Part shown: positions 1 to 8,823 of the stretch, one piece after another
Position numbering within the stretch: the stretch's first letter is position 1
How the letters are laid out: every line of letters begins with the position of its first letter
Assembly (NCBI GenBank): GCA_029817715.1
Contig: JARUPY010000599.1
Coordinates: 53,763-117,762, forward strand
Length of the DNA stretch: 64,000 nt
Reading direction: 5' to 3'
Origin: Melastoma dodecandrum
Taxonomy: Eukaryota; Streptophyta; Magnoliopsida; Myrtales; Melastomataceae
Made by a program: the position numbers and the translations under genes
The notes under the pieces: model-generated
The model's input: the letters and a program-made list of their open reading frames with translations, nothing else
Database searches by the model: none
What the model was told of the DNA's origin: nothing

Positions 1-130
1 ACTTGCCCTCGCCGTTGCGCCCGACGACGCCGATCCGGTCGCCCGTCTCGAGCCCGAGCGACAGCTCGTCGAGGATCACCCGGGTCGTCGTCTCGAACCG
101 GATGCGCTCCGCGCCGACCAGGTGTGCCAC
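1..130 (-). CDS. ABC-F family ATPase, N-terminal fragment
   Basis: This is the first 43 codons of a protein running off the left edge of the window. It starts at a GTG at 128-130. The translation opens with a beta-strand segment (AERIRFETTTRVILDELSL) and reaches a Walker A motif, GRNGEGKS, at the window edge. That N-terminus is typical of duplicated-ATPase ABC-F proteins (EttA/Uup-like), which act on ribosomes or give antibiotic resistance and have no membrane domain. In many actinobacteria rsmA, ispE and an ABC-F gene are adjacent, and both partners lie nearby here on the same strand. No clear Shine-Dalgarno sequence is visible. Subfamily cannot be judged from this fragment. Confidence 0.75.
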   Translation of the reverse strand, partial: MAHLVGAERIRFETTTRVILDELSLGLETGDRIGVVGRNGEGK

Positions 131-206
131 GGACGAGAAGCGTACGGACGCGCTGGCGTGCCCCTGGTTCCGGAGGAATCGGAGGCGCGGCTGCCAGGAT
201 CGCGCT

Positions 207-1031
207 ATGGCTGCTCCGGGACCCGTCGACATCGGCATCATCGGCGGCGTCGGGCAGCAGCTCGAGCTGAAGGACGCGGTGGAGCTCGACGTCCGGACGC
301 CGTACGGACCCACCTCCACCCCGATCCGCGTCGGCCTCCTCGGCGGCAAGCGCGTCGCGTACGTCATCCGGCGCGGGGTCGACAACGTGCTGCAGCCGCA
401 CCTCGTGCCGTACTGCGCGAACGTGTGGGCGCTCGCCTCGGTCGGGGTCACCTCGCTCATCACGACGACCGCCGCGGGCGGCCTCCGCGACTCCTTCCCG
501 CCCGGCGTCTTCGTCGTCACGGACCAGCTGATCGACCGCACGACGGGGCGCCCGCTCACGTTCTACGACCGGGGCGACGTGATCGAGCTGGCGCCTGCGG
601 ACCCGTTCGACGCGACGCTGCGGGGGCTCGCGACGGAGGCGCTCGGCGACCAGGGTGTGCGGTACCGGGACTTCGGCACCGCCGTCGTGATCAACGGACC
701 CCGGTTCTCCACCCGCGCCGAGTCGCGGTGGCACGCGGCGGCCGGCGGCGACCTCGTCGTGACCACGTTGATGCCGGAGACGATCCTCGCGCTCGAGCTC
801 GGGATGGGCGTCGTCAACGTGTCGTTCGTCACCGACAGCGACGCCGGGGCGGGCACCGGGCCGTCCGAGGCGGTGAGCGCGGACCTCGTGCGGCGTCGGG
901 TCGCGCAGGCCCGGCCGGTGCTCGTCCGCACCGTGACGGAGATCGCGCGCCGGATCCCCGCGGGCTTCCGGCCCGGCACCGATGTGCCGGCGGCCGCGAT
1001 CGCGGCGGTGCTCGCCCGCGAACCGGTCTGA
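207..1031 (+). CDS. S-methyl-5'-thioadenosine / purine nucleoside phosphorylase
   Basis: A 274-residue enzyme of the MTAP/PNP family, which splits methylthioadenosine or purine nucleosides with phosphate in purine and methionine salvage. The N-terminal DIGIIGG motif, the segment TTTAAGGLRDSFPPG, the following DQLIDRTTGRPLTFYD, and INGPRFSTRAES in the C-terminal half are hallmarks of the trimeric MTA phosphorylase branch. The ATG at 207 gives the family's usual length; the frame is open further upstream but the extra residues look non-coding. It is cytosolic, with no signal peptide. It sits between an ABC-F gene on the opposite strand and a small methyltransferase, so it may share a transcript with the latter. 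MTA versus guanosine/inosine specificity cannot be settled by eye. Confidence 0.88.
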   Translation: MAAPGPVDIGIIGGVGQQLELKDAVELDVRTPYGPTSTPIRVGLLGGKRVAYVIRRGVDNVLQPHLVPYCANVWALASVGVTSLITTTAAGGLRDSFPPGVFVVTDQLIDRTTGRPLTFYDRGDVIELAPADPFDATLRGLATEALGDQGVRYRDFGTAVVINGPRFSTRAESRWHAAAGGDLVVTTLMPETILALELGMGVVNVSFVTDSDAGAGTGPSEAVSADLVRRRVAQARPVLVRTVTEIARRIPAGFRPGTDVPAAAIAAVLAREPV

Positions 1032-1099
1032 CCTCGTGCCCCTGGAACCGGGGGCAAACCAGAAGCCACCCTGGCGGATCCGCACTACGAACGACCGCC

Positions 1100-1555
1100 G
1101 TGACGAGCGCTGCGGACCGGTCGGCACTCGACGACCTGTCGGCACCGCTGCTCGTCGTGCGCTGCGGGGACGGCCGGATGCTCTGGGCTGCGATCGACGC
1201 GGGGATCCCCGCCATCGGCATCGACACGGACGTCGCGGCCATCGCCGCGAGCGTCGGGCAGGGGCTGCCGGTGCTGCGCCGGCGGCTGTCGGATCCGCTG
1301 CCGCGGGAGGGCGCGTGGGCCTCGATCCTTCTCGTCGAGGGCGCGGTGCGCGCCGGTGACGACGTCGAGGCGGTGCTCGAGCGCTGCTCCGACCTGCTCG
1401 TCCCGGGCGGCGTGGTCGTGATCGAGGCGACCGCCGCGCCGGAGCGGGACGCGCACGACGCGATCCCGATGCTCCTCCGGGCCGCGTCCGCGTTCGACCT
1501 CGACCGGTTGTGGGAGTCGGAGGGCCGCTGGTTCGTGCGCCTCCGCAAGCCCTGA
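1100..1555 (+). CDS. small class I SAM-dependent methyltransferase-like protein
   Basis: A 151-residue protein from a GTG at 1100, about 70 bp after the phosphorylase. It has a Rossmann-like motif I (LLVVRCGDGRMLWAA) followed by an acidic residue at the end of beta-2 (IGIDTD), and a later LVPGGVVVIEA strand typical of methyltransferase motif III. It is shorter than most class I enzymes (200 or more residues) and could be a reduced methyltransferase or a methyltransferase-fold binding protein. No substrate can be inferred. It ends five bases before the convergent ispE stop codon. The start is uncertain because the frame is open far upstream. Confidence 0.55.
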   Translation: MTSAADRSALDDLSAPLLVVRCGDGRMLWAAIDAGIPAIGIDTDVAAIAASVGQGLPVLRRRLSDPLPREGAWASILLVEGAVRAGDDVEAVLERCSDLLVPGGVVVIEATAAPERDAHDAIPMLLRAASAFDLDRLWESEGRWFVRLRKP

Positions 1556-1559
1556 GGGG

Positions 1560-2483
1560 TCAGCCGACCACGCGGGCGCCGGGCGCGGGCCCGGTCGCGC
1601 GCAGCACCGTGTGCTGCGCGGCGGACAGGGCGATCTGGAGGCTGAGCGCCGCGTCGAGGTCGGCGGCGAGGAACGCGATGGTCGGTCCGGAGCCGGACAC
1701 GATGCCGGCGAGCGCACCGTTGCCCTCGCCCAGCTCGAGCAGGTCGGCGAGCTCCGGCCGCAGGTGCAGGGCCGCGACCTGCAGGTCGTTGTGCAGCGAT
1801 TCCGCCAGCGCGACCGGGTCGCCGGACCGGAGGGCCTGCAGCACGTCCGCGTCGACCTGCGGCGTCGACACCGGCGGCAGGTCGGCGGCGTGCCGCTCGC
1901 GGTGCTCGTCGAGCGCGCCGTAGACGAGCGGCGTGCTGAGCCCCGGCTCGCTGAGCGCGATCACCCAGTGGAACGGCCCCTTCGCGAGCGCCGGGCTGAG
2001 CCGGTCCCCCCGGCCCGTCCCGATCGCCGTGCCGCCGGTGAGCGCGAAGGGCACGTCGGCACCGAGCTCGGCGCCCAGCTCGAGCAGCTCCTCGCGGCCC
2101 AGCCCGAGGCCCCACAGCGCGTCGAGCCCGACGAGCGCGGCGGCGGCGTCGGCCGACCCGCCACCCATGCCGCCCGCGATCGGCACCCGCTTCACGACGG
2201 AGATCCGCGCCCCGCCCCGGTATCCGGAACGCGCCTGCAGCAGGTGCGCGGCCCGGATCACGAGGGTCGTGCGGTCCACGGGCAGCGCGCCCGTGCCGAT
2301 CGGGCCGGAGAACGACAGCGACAGCTCGGTGTCGCGCTCGGCGTGCAGCTCCTCGAAGAGCGAGACCGCCTGGTACGCCGTCGCGACGTCGTGGTAGCCG
2401 TCGGGCAGCGCCGCGCCGACCCGCATGGCGACGTTGACCTTGCCGGGTGCCCGCACCACCACCTCGCGCACTGCAGCGCCCAT
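1560..2483 (-). CDS. ispE: 4-diphosphocytidyl-2-C-methyl-D-erythritol kinase
   Basis: A 307-residue GHMP kinase of the non-mevalonate (MEP) isoprenoid pathway. It phosphorylates CDP-methylerythritol at the 2-hydroxyl. The N-terminal [12 protein letters not shown] motif, the glycine-rich ATP loop [17 protein letters not shown] near residue 105, the [20 protein letters not shown] segment and the C-terminal [10 protein letters not shown] motif match IspE across its length. The ATG at 2483 gives the normal size. It is encoded downstream of rsmA on the same strand, as in many actinobacteria, but here a DUF2382 gene on the other strand separates them. It is probably essential and constitutive. Confidence 0.95.
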   Translation of the reverse strand: MGAAVREVVVRAPGKVNVAMRVGAALPDGYHDVATAYQAVSLFEELHAERDTELSLSFSGPIGTGALPVDRTTLVIRAAHLLQARSGYRGGARISVVKRVPIAGGMGGGSADAAAALVGLDALWGLGLGREELLELGAELGADVPFALTGGTAIGTGRGDRLSPALAKGPFHWVIALSEPGLSTPLVYGALDEHRERHAADLPPVSTPQVDADVLQALRSGDPVALAESLHNDLQVAALHLRPELADLLELGEGNGALAGIVSGSGPTIAFLAADLDAALSLQIALSAAQHTVLRATGPAPGARVVG

Positions 2484-2570
2484 GCGACGAACCTACCGAG
2501 CGTTCCCCGAACGCCGTCCCCCGCGATGGCCTAGTCTTCCGGACACCCACGCTGATCAGGAGTTCCGCCC

Positions 2571-3539
2571 GTGCTCGCTGCCGACGCCGACGCCGCGTCC
2601 CTCGCCGGGACGGAGCTCGTCGACCGCCGCGGGGAGCGGATCGGGCGGGTCCGCCAGGTCTATCCCGACGGCGCACGACCCGCGTGGGTCGGCGTCCGCG
2701 CGAACCTGTTCGGCACCGAGGAGGTGCTGGTCCCGCTCGACGACGCGGAGCTCGAGGACGACGTGATCGGCGTCCCGCTCGTCCGCGCCCGGTTCCAGGC
2801 GGCGCCGCGACGGCGCCCGGACGCACCGCTCCTCGACGCCGAGCGCGACGCGCTGCGCACCTTCTGGGCGGCAGCGGAGCCGCTCCCCGGCACCGCGCAG
2901 GAGGCGCCCGCGGCGGAGCCCGGGCCCGCGCCCGCGGCCCAGGAGGAGCCCGGCGTGATGACCGCCTCCGAGGAGCGCCTCCTGATCGGCACCGAGCGGG
3001 TGCCGCGCACCAGGGTCCGGCTGCGCAAGGTCGTGGTCACCGAGCAGCAGACCGTCACCGTGCCGGTGCGGCGCGAGGAGTACCGCCTGATCAGAGAGCC
3101 GATCGTCGACGGCGAGCCGGTGGCCGGAGCCGTCATCGGCGCCGACGAGCAGGAGGTCGTGCTCTACGAGGAGCGGGTCGTCGTGACGACCGAGGTCGTC
3201 CCCGTCGAGCGCATCCGGCTCGTCAAGGAGGAGGTCGTCGAGCACCGCGAGGTGTCCGGCGAGGTCCGCCGGGAACGCATCGACCTCGTGGACGACGACG
3301 CCGCGATCGAGGTCCTGCCGATCGAGCCCGAACCATTGCCGGACGTCGACGAGCCGACCGATGCTGAGACCGTCGAGCCGCTCGCGCTGGAGGCGCCGCG
3401 GCCTCAGCTCGAGGCGCGCGCGATGGCGACGAAGCGGCCGACGTCGAGCCGCTCGCCGCGCAAGCCGGGGTCGACCGCCGCCCGCTCGAGGACCTCGGCG
3501 GCCGCCGACGCCCCGCCGAGCACCGGCGCCAAGGACTGA
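2571..3539 (+). CDS. PRC-barrel and DUF2382 (YsnF/AvaK-like) protein
   Basis: A 322-residue protein from a GTG at 2571 with an AGGAG-type ribosome site at 2558-2563. Residues 1-65 form a PRC-barrel-like domain ([20 protein letters not shown]). After an alanine/proline-rich linker, residues from about 130 to 235 form a DUF2382 domain with its repeated charged strands ([56 protein letters not shown]). DUF2382 proteins are linked to envelope stress and stay biochemically undefined. The last 45 codons are antisense to the end of rsmA and are rich in basic residues and serine, unlike the family, so the true stop may lie further upstream. Confidence 0.82.
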   Translation: MLAADADAASLAGTELVDRRGERIGRVRQVYPDGARPAWVGVRANLFGTEEVLVPLDDAELEDDVIGVPLVRARFQAAPRRRPDAPLLDAERDALRTFWAAAEPLPGTAQEAPAAEPGPAPAAQEEPGVMTASEERLLIGTERVPRTRVRLRKVVVTEQQTVTVPVRREEYRLIREPIVDGEPVAGAVIGADEQEVVLYEERVVVTTEVVPVERIRLVKEEVVEHREVSGEVRRERIDLVDDDAAIEVLPIEPEPLPDVDEPTDAETVEPLALEAPRPQLEARAMATKRPTSSRSPRKPGSTAARSRTSAAADAPPSTGAKD

Positions 3540-4252
3540 CGGAGGGTCTTCCTCCGCTGGACGAACGCGGCGTCCACGAGCCGGAACACGGCCAGCCGCA
3601 GAATCTCGTCGCCGGGCGGCGTCGCCCGCTCGAACCGGACGAGCACCGAGTCGACGTTCGGGACCGGCCAGAAGACGCCGCGCGGCACCGTGCCCGCCAG
3701 CGCGAACGGGCCGTACCAGGCGGCCTTGACGCTCGGGGCGCCGTAGACCTTCGAGCCGGGCCCGGCGGCGAGCCGCTCGCCCACCTCCGCCTGCACCATC
3801 ACGACGCCGGCGTCGAGCGACGGCACGGCGGCGAGCAGGCGCAGCAGGATCGGGACGGCGACGTTGTAAGGCAGGTTCGCGACGAGGCGGCGGGGCTCCC
3901 CCGGGATCGCGACCCGGATCGCGTCGCCGGTGACGACCGTGAGGCGTCCGGCGGCGTCGGGGAGCCGCTCGGCGGCGGTGCAGGGGAGCGCCGCGGCGAG
4001 CCGATCGTCGATCTCGACGGCGGTGACGGGGGCGCCGGTCTCGAGCAGCCCGAGGGTCAGCGACCCGAGCCCCGGCCCGACCTCCAGCACGGCCGCGCCG
4101 TCGTCGACGCGCCCGATCCGAACGATGCGCCGCACCGTGTTCGCGTCGTGGACAAAGTTCTGCCCGAGCGACTTCGTCGGCGAGACGCCCAGCCGCTCGG
4201 CGAGCCGGCGGACGTCCGCGGCGCCGAGCAGCCCGCCGCGGTCAGCATCCAT
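3404..4252 (-). CDS. rsmA: 16S rRNA adenine-1518/1519 dimethyltransferase (KsgA)
   Basis: A 282-residue methyltransferase that dimethylates two adjacent adenines in helix 45 of 16S rRNA late in 30S assembly. It has [10 protein letters not shown] near the N-terminus, motif [12 protein letters not shown], the acidic motif AVEIDDRLA, and the catalytic motif [13 protein letters not shown], followed by a C-terminal helical domain with [12 protein letters not shown]. The ATG at 4252 fits the family. The 3' end overlaps the convergent PRC/DUF2382 reading frame by 136 bp. Confidence 0.95.
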   Translation of the reverse strand: MDADRGGLLGAADVRRLAERLGVSPTKSLGQNFVHDANTVRRIVRIGRVDDGAAVLEVGPGLGSLTLGLLETGAPVTAVEIDDRLAAALPCTAAERLPDAAGRLTVVTGDAIRVAIPGEPRRLVANLPYNVAVPILLRLLAAVPSLDAGVVMVQAEVGERLAAGPGSKVYGAPSVKAAWYGPFALAGTVPRGVFWPVPNVDSVLVRFERATPPGDEILRLAVFRLVDAAFVQRRKTLRQSLAPVLGGASAAAEVLERAAVDPGLRGERLDVGRFVAIARASS

Positions 4253-4375
4253 CCGCGCGAGCGTAGTGCGATCGGGCGCGGAACCCCGACCCGAGCGCGA
4301 GGGATACCCTGCAGACCACCGGCCCCGAGTGTTTCGGTGCCGGTGATCCACCTGCTCACGACCCGGGAGGCGACC

Positions 4376-5380
4376 GTGTCCACGGGGTCGGCCGTTCCCA
4401 GGGCCGCGTCGATCCGCGACGTGGCCCGGGCCGCGGGCGTCTCGCACCAGACGGTGTCCCGCGTCCTGAACGAGCACCCGAGCGTGCTGCCCGCGACGCG
4501 GGCGAAGGTCCTGGCGGCCATGGCCGACCTGCAGTACCGCCCGAGCGCCGCGGCGCGGGCGCTCAGCACCAGCCGGTCGAAGACGATCGGCGTGCTCGCG
4601 TCGGGTCGCGCGCACTACGGGCCCGCGCTCAGCATCCTCGCGATCGAGGAGGCCGCCCGCGAGCGCGGCTTCTCGGTCACCTCCTCGTCCGTCGCCGAGC
4701 CCGACGAGCGGTCGCTGCAGGCCGCCGTCGCCAACCTCATCGACCGGGACATCGAGGCGCTCGTCGTCATCGCGCCCCAGCAGCGCGTGTTCGACACGGT
4801 CGCGAGCCTCGCGCCGTCCATCCCGTGCATCACGATGCGCGCGGCGGGCACCGGGGACGCAGCCCTGCTCCGCGGTGACGAGATCGCGGGCGCCCGGCTC
4901 GCGACGCGCCACCTCCTGCTGCTCGGCCACACCCGCATCGGCCACATCGCGGGCCCGCCGGACTGGGTGGAGGCGGAGGCGCGCATGCAGGGCTGCGTGG
5001 AGGAGCTGGCGGACCGCGGGCTCGAGCTCGCCGCATGGGCGCAGGGCGACTGGACCGCGGACTCGGGGTACGAGCTGGGGCATCAGCTGCTGCGGCGCCC
5101 CGAGGCCACCGCGTGGTTCTGCAGCAGCGACGCGATGGCGATCGGCTTCATGCACGCGGCGCGGGACCTGCGGCGCGACGTGCCGGGCGACATCTCCGTC
5201 GTCGGGTACGACGACGTGCCGGAGGCGGCGCACGTCTGGCCGCCGCTCACGACCGTCCGCCAGGACTTCGCGGAGATGGGTCGCCGGTGCATCGCGGTGC
5301 TGCTCGGCCTCGAGCGCCCCGCGGAGCGGATCGTCCCGCACCTCGTGATCCGCGTCTCGACGGCGAACCCCGTGCGCTGA
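4376..5380 (+). CDS. LacI family transcriptional regulator
   Basis: A 334-residue regulator. The N-terminal helix-turn-helix and hinge ([19 protein letters not shown], residues about 9-28) are followed by a periplasmic-binding-protein-like sugar sensor domain ending with [20 protein letters not shown] and PHLVIR. The start is a GTG at 4376 with GGGAGG eight bases before it. It converges on the ABC transporter operon at 5441-8672. It is the nearest regulator to that transporter and to the alpha-xylosidase, so a role in xyloside or xylose control is plausible but not shown. It closely resembles the LacI gene at 42404-43452 in the sensor domain ([23 protein letters not shown], GDWTxDSG). Confidence 0.9.
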   Translation: MSTGSAVPRAASIRDVARAAGVSHQTVSRVLNEHPSVLPATRAKVLAAMADLQYRPSAAARALSTSRSKTIGVLASGRAHYGPALSILAIEEAARERGFSVTSSSVAEPDERSLQAAVANLIDRDIEALVVIAPQQRVFDTVASLAPSIPCITMRAAGTGDAALLRGDEIAGARLATRHLLLLGHTRIGHIAGPPDWVEAEARMQGCVEELADRGLELAAWAQGDWTADSGYELGHQLLRRPEATAWFCSSDAMAIGFMHAARDLRRDVPGDISVVGYDDVPEAAHVWPPLTTVRQDFAEMGRRCIAVLLGLERPAERIVPHLVIRVSTANPVR

Positions 5381-5389
5381 CGCTCCCGC

Positions 5390-5431
5390 TTTGAAGGAGT
5401 TTCTGGCCTCCGGCGCAGAAACTCCTTCAAA
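5390..5431. terminator. bidirectional terminator-like inverted repeat
   Basis: Perfect 16-bp arms TTTGAAGGAGTTTCTG (5390-5405) and CAGAAACTCCTTCAAA (5416-5431) flank a 10-base spacer. It lies 9 bp after the LacI stop and 9 bp before the convergent permease stop, where a two-way transcription terminator is expected. Confidence 0.75.
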
Positions 5432-5440
5432 ACGGGATGG

Positions 5441-6741
5441 TCAGACGCGGGCGAGCGAGGCGCCGGCGCGCTTCCGGGACAGCGCGTCCACGGTCGCGGC
5501 GAGCACCAGCACGCCGCCGGTGATGAGCAGGTTCACGCCGCCTGGGAGGGCGAGCAGGCCGAGCCCGTTCGTGATCGCCGTGATCACGAGCGCGCCGACC
5601 AGTCCCTGCACGAGGCGTCCGCGGCCGCCGAAGAGGCTGACGCCGCCGACGACCGCCGCCGCGACGCCGTTCAGCACGTCCGTCTGGCCGAAGCTCGACC
5701 CGACGACGCCGACCTGGCTGGCCTGGAAGAGGCCGGACACGATCGCGAGGGCCGAGCAGAGCACGAACGCCGAGATGCGGATCGCGGCGACGTTGATGCC
5801 GGCGCGGCGCGCGGCCTCCGGATTCCCGCCGACCGCGTACAGGTGGATGCCCCACCGGGTGCGGTCGAGCACCTGCGTGCCGATCCAGAGCAGCGCGACG
5901 ACGATCGGGACGACGATCGGGATGCCCTGGATCGGGAAGAGCGCGTTCTGCCCGCGGTTCAGGTTGAGCAGGAACACCCCGATGCCGGACAGCACCGCGA
6001 TGACGGCCACCCGGGTGACGAGGAGCCCGACGCTGCGCACGGGCACGCCCGCACGGATCCGGCGGCCGCGGTCGTAGAACGCGGTGCCGAGCGTGACGAG
6101 CACGGCGATCACCCAGAGGACCCAGCCGCCGACGGCGGGATGTTGCTGTTCTCGATCGCCGTCACCGCCGGCTCCGTGACCCGGTAGGTGTTGCCGTCGC
6201 CGAGCAGCACCAGCTGCAGGCCCTGGAAGCCGAGGAACAGGCCCAGGGTGACGACGAACGACGGGATGCCGACCTTCGCGACGAAGTAGCCGATGAAGAG
6301 GCCGATCACGATGCCGACCGCGAGCGAGACGGCGAACGCGAGGATCCAGTTGACGTGCATGCCGTTGTTCAGCTGGACGAACACCGCCATGCCGACACCG
6401 GCGGTGACGCCGGCGGACAGGTCGATCTCCGCGATCAGGATCACGAACACGAGCGCGACCGCCAGGACGCCGAGGAACGCGGTCTGCGTGAGCAGGTTCG
6501 CGACGTTCGGCAGGCTGAGGAAGTCGGGGCTCAGGATCTGGAACAGGATGCAGAGCACGACGAACCCGCCGAGCGCCGGGAGCATGCCCATCTCGCCGGA
6601 GCGGACGCGGGCGATGTAGGCGCGGAACTGGTCGGCGGCGGTGCCCTCGTAGCCGGTGGCGATACCGGGCGGGGTCGCGCCGCCGGCGGGATCGATCTTG
6701 GCCTGGAGGCTCGTGTCGACCCCCTTCTGCTCGGTCGTCAT
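5441..6741 (-). pseudogene. monosaccharide ABC transporter permease, one frameshift
   Basis: A XylH/RbsC-like inner-membrane permease split by a single-base deletion near 6131. The first 200 or so residues run from the ATG at 6741 through several hydrophobic segments, including VALVFVILIAEIDLSAGVT, to a false stop at 6109. The second part continues in another frame through the family signature AVGGNPEAARRAGINV and GGVSLFGGRGRLVQG to 5441. Restoring one base at the junction would give NIPP followed by VGGWVLWVIAVL without other changes. Its start overlaps the ATPase stop by 4 bp (ATGA). It would form the membrane channel for the substrate captured by the lipoprotein at 7617-8672. Confidence 0.85.
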
Positions 6742-7502
6742 CGACCCGCTCCTTCGAGGTTCGGCGTGAAGGTCTTCGCGCCGGTGATGTAGCCGACGAC
6801 GTCGTCGCGGTTCGTGTCCTTCGTCTCCACCTCGGCGACCATCGTCCCCAGGTACAGCACGTTGATGTGGTCCGCGACCGAGAACACGTCCGCGAGGTTG
6901 TGGCTGATGATGAGTACGCCGACGCCCTGCTCCGCGAGGCGACGGACCAGGAGGAGCACCTGCTCGGTCTGGGCGACGCCGAGCGCCGCGGTCGGCTCGT
7001 CGAGGATGACGACCCTCGCCTGCTGGAGCACGGCGCGGGCGATCGCGACCGTCTGGCGCTGGCCGCCGGACAGCGAGGAGACCTTCTGCCGCACGGACTT
7101 CATCGTCCGGACGGACAGCGAGCCGAGCGTCGAGGACGCCTGCTTCTCCATCTCGCCGTTGCTGAGGGTGCCCTGGTGGGTCTCCTCGCGGCCGAGGAAG
7201 ATGTTGGCGACGACGTCGAGGTTCTCGCAGAGGGCGAGGTCCTGGTAGACGACCTCGATGCCGAGCTTCGAGGCCTGGGTCGGACTGGTCAGATGGGCGG
7301 GCTCGCCGCCGATCAGCACCTCCCCTGTGTCGTAGGGCTGCACGCCGGCCAGCACCTTGACGAGCGTCGACTTGCCGGCGCCGTTGTCGCCGACGAGGGC
7401 GCTGACCTGTCCGGGGTAGACCTTGAGGTTCACCCCCTTGAGCACCTCGACGGGCCCGAAGCCCTTCCGGATGTCCTTGAGTTCGATGTACGGGGCGACC
7501 AT
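6738..7502 (-). CDS. sugar ABC transporter ATP-binding protein
   Basis: A 254-residue single-domain ATPase of the CUT2-like class. It has Walker A GDNGAGKST at residues 38-46, signature LSGGQRQTVAIARA, Walker B VVILDEPTAAL and switch histidine in LIISHNLADV. The start ATG at 7502 follows AAGGAGGGGG. E. coli XylG/RbsA carry two such domains in about 500 residues; this one has a single domain, a common actinobacterial form that dimerises. It lies between the binding protein and permease genes in one operon and overlaps the permease start by 4 bp. Confidence 0.92.
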   Translation of the reverse strand: MVAPYIELKDIRKGFGPVEVLKGVNLKVYPGQVSALVGDNGAGKSTLVKVLAGVQPYDTGEVLIGGEPAHLTSPTQASKLGIEVVYQDLALCENLDVVANIFLGREETHQGTLSNGEMEKQASSTLGSLSVRTMKSVRQKVSSLSGGQRQTVAIARAVLQQARVVILDEPTAALGVAQTEQVLLLVRRLAEQGVGVLIISHNLADVFSVADHINVLYLGTMVAEVETKDTNRDDVVGYITGAKTFTPNLEGAGR

Positions 7503-7616
7503 GCCCCCTCCTTCTTCGGATCGCTTCGAGCAGGGCCCGCTCACGGTGGAGCGGGGACCGGCCGGCGGGTCCGGAGCGCGGCGCGCTCCGGACCCGCCGG
7601 TGGTGTCAGGCGGCGA

Positions 7617-8672
7617 TCAGCTGATGCCGGCCTTCGTGCAGGCGGCAGCGACGTTGCCGGCGCACACCGTGGAGACGACCGCGTTGCCGTCGTCGAACAC
7701 CTGCTTCATGTTGTCGGCCTTGACCAGGATCGGCGTCTCGAGGAACGCCGGCACGCCGTCCTGCGTGGTCGGGGCGGAGGGCTTCTTGCCGTTCAGCAGC
7801 GAGATGGCGACGTCCGACGCCTGCTTCGCCTCGAGCTGGTACGGCTTGTAGACCGTGCCGTACTGCTTGCCGAGCAGGATGTTCTGCAGACCCGCGACGG
7901 ACGCGTCCTGACCGGAGGTCGGGACGGTCTTGTTGTACTTGTTCAGCACCGTGATGACGGCCGCGTTGTTCGCGTCGTTCGCGGTCCAGACGGCGTCGAT
8001 GTTGCCCTTGAGGGTCGTGTACGCCTGCTGGAACTCGGTGCCCGACTTCGTCGCGTCCCAGGTGCCGGCCGGGGAGAGCGCGCACTTGATGCCCGCCGCG
8101 GTCATGATCTTCAGCGCGCCGTTCTTGAAGTACGCCGCGTTGCCGTCGGTCGGGTCGCCGGACATGCAGACGACGCTCGCCGTCTTCGGGTCCTTCTTCG
8201 CCGCCGCGAGGCCGTCGACGACCATCTGGCCCTCGAGCTCGCCGACCTTCTCGTTGTCGAACGAGACGTAGTAGTCGGCGCCCTTGATCGGACGGTCGTA
8301 CGCGATGACCGGCACACCGGCGGTGTGGGCCTTCGCGAGCACCGTCGCGCCGACGCCGTTCAGGTCGACGAGCAGCATCACGCCGCAGCCCTTCGTGAGC
8401 TGGGCCTGCGCGATGGACGTGTACTTCGTGGTGCTGTTCTGCGCGTTCTGGATGTTCGCGTTGAAGCCGGCCGCCGTGAGGGCCTTGTTCAGCGCGGGAC
8501 GGTCGCCGCTCTCCCAGCGGGGCGAGGACTCGGTGTCCGGGAGGATGACGCAGGCGGTCTTCTTCGCCGCCGCGGCGGAGGAGGTCCCGGGGCTGCTGGT
8601 GCCGGAACACCCGGTGAGGGTGAGGGTCACGGCCGCGGCAACGGCCGCGAGGCCGACGATGGTGCTCTTCAA
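7617..8672 (-). CDS. sugar-binding lipoprotein of CUT2-type ABC transporter
   Basis: A 351-residue periplasmic-binding-protein-like lipoprotein. It begins at TTG 8672 (GAAAGG ribosome site upstream), with a signal peptide and lipobox LTGC at residues 19-22. The mature part has a type I sugar-binding fold (Peripla_BP_4-like), with PVIAYDRPIKGADYYVSFDN and GTVYKPYQLEAKQASDVA resembling xylose- or ribose-binding proteins. It is first in the operon and is transcribed away from the alpha-xylosidase gene, so a pentose or pentoside ligand is the best guess. The ligand is not determined by the sequence. Confidence 0.9.
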   Translation of the reverse strand: MKSTIVGLAAVAAAVTLTLTGCSGTSSPGTSSAAAAKKTACVILPDTESSPRWESGDRPALNKALTAAGFNANIQNAQNSTTKYTSIAQAQLTKGCGVMLLVDLNGVGATVLAKAHTAGVPVIAYDRPIKGADYYVSFDNEKVGELEGQMVVDGLAAAKKDPKTASVVCMSGDPTDGNAAYFKNGALKIMTAAGIKCALSPAGTWDATKSGTEFQQAYTTLKGNIDAVWTANDANNAAVITVLNKYNKTVPTSGQDASVAGLQNILLGKQYGTVYKPYQLEAKQASDVAISLLNGKKPSAPTTQDGVPAFLETPILVKADNMKQVFDDGNAVVSTVCAGNVAAACTKAGIS

Positions 8673-8766
8673 GGCTTCGTTACCTTTCTGGAGGGGCGGA
8701 GGCGCAGGCCTCCGGATCCTCGTCATCGAGGAACTCGCAGACTGTACCCAGGTCAAGGGACGTCGG

Positions 8767-8782
8767 ATGTGACCCGTCACAT
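8767..8782. promoter_or_regulatory. palindromic operator candidate between ABC operon and GH31 gene
   Basis: The palindrome ATGTGACCCGTCACAT has 7-bp arms around a CC centre. It sits midway in the 151-bp divergent intergenic region between the sugar-binding lipoprotein and the alpha-xylosidase. A TTGACC hexamer on the minus strand at about 8751-8756 could be the -35 of the transporter promoter. The spacing TGTGA-N4-TCACA differs from CRP/GlxR (N6). Confidence 0.5.
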
Positions 8783-8823
8783 AACGATGCGATAACAACA
8801 AAGTCGCAAGGAGGCGGCACGAC

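Noticed and set aside
8767..8782. CRP/GlxR binding site
   Set aside because: The half-sites TGTGA/TCACA are present but the spacer is 4 rather than 6 bases, so it was listed only as a palindromic operator candidate.
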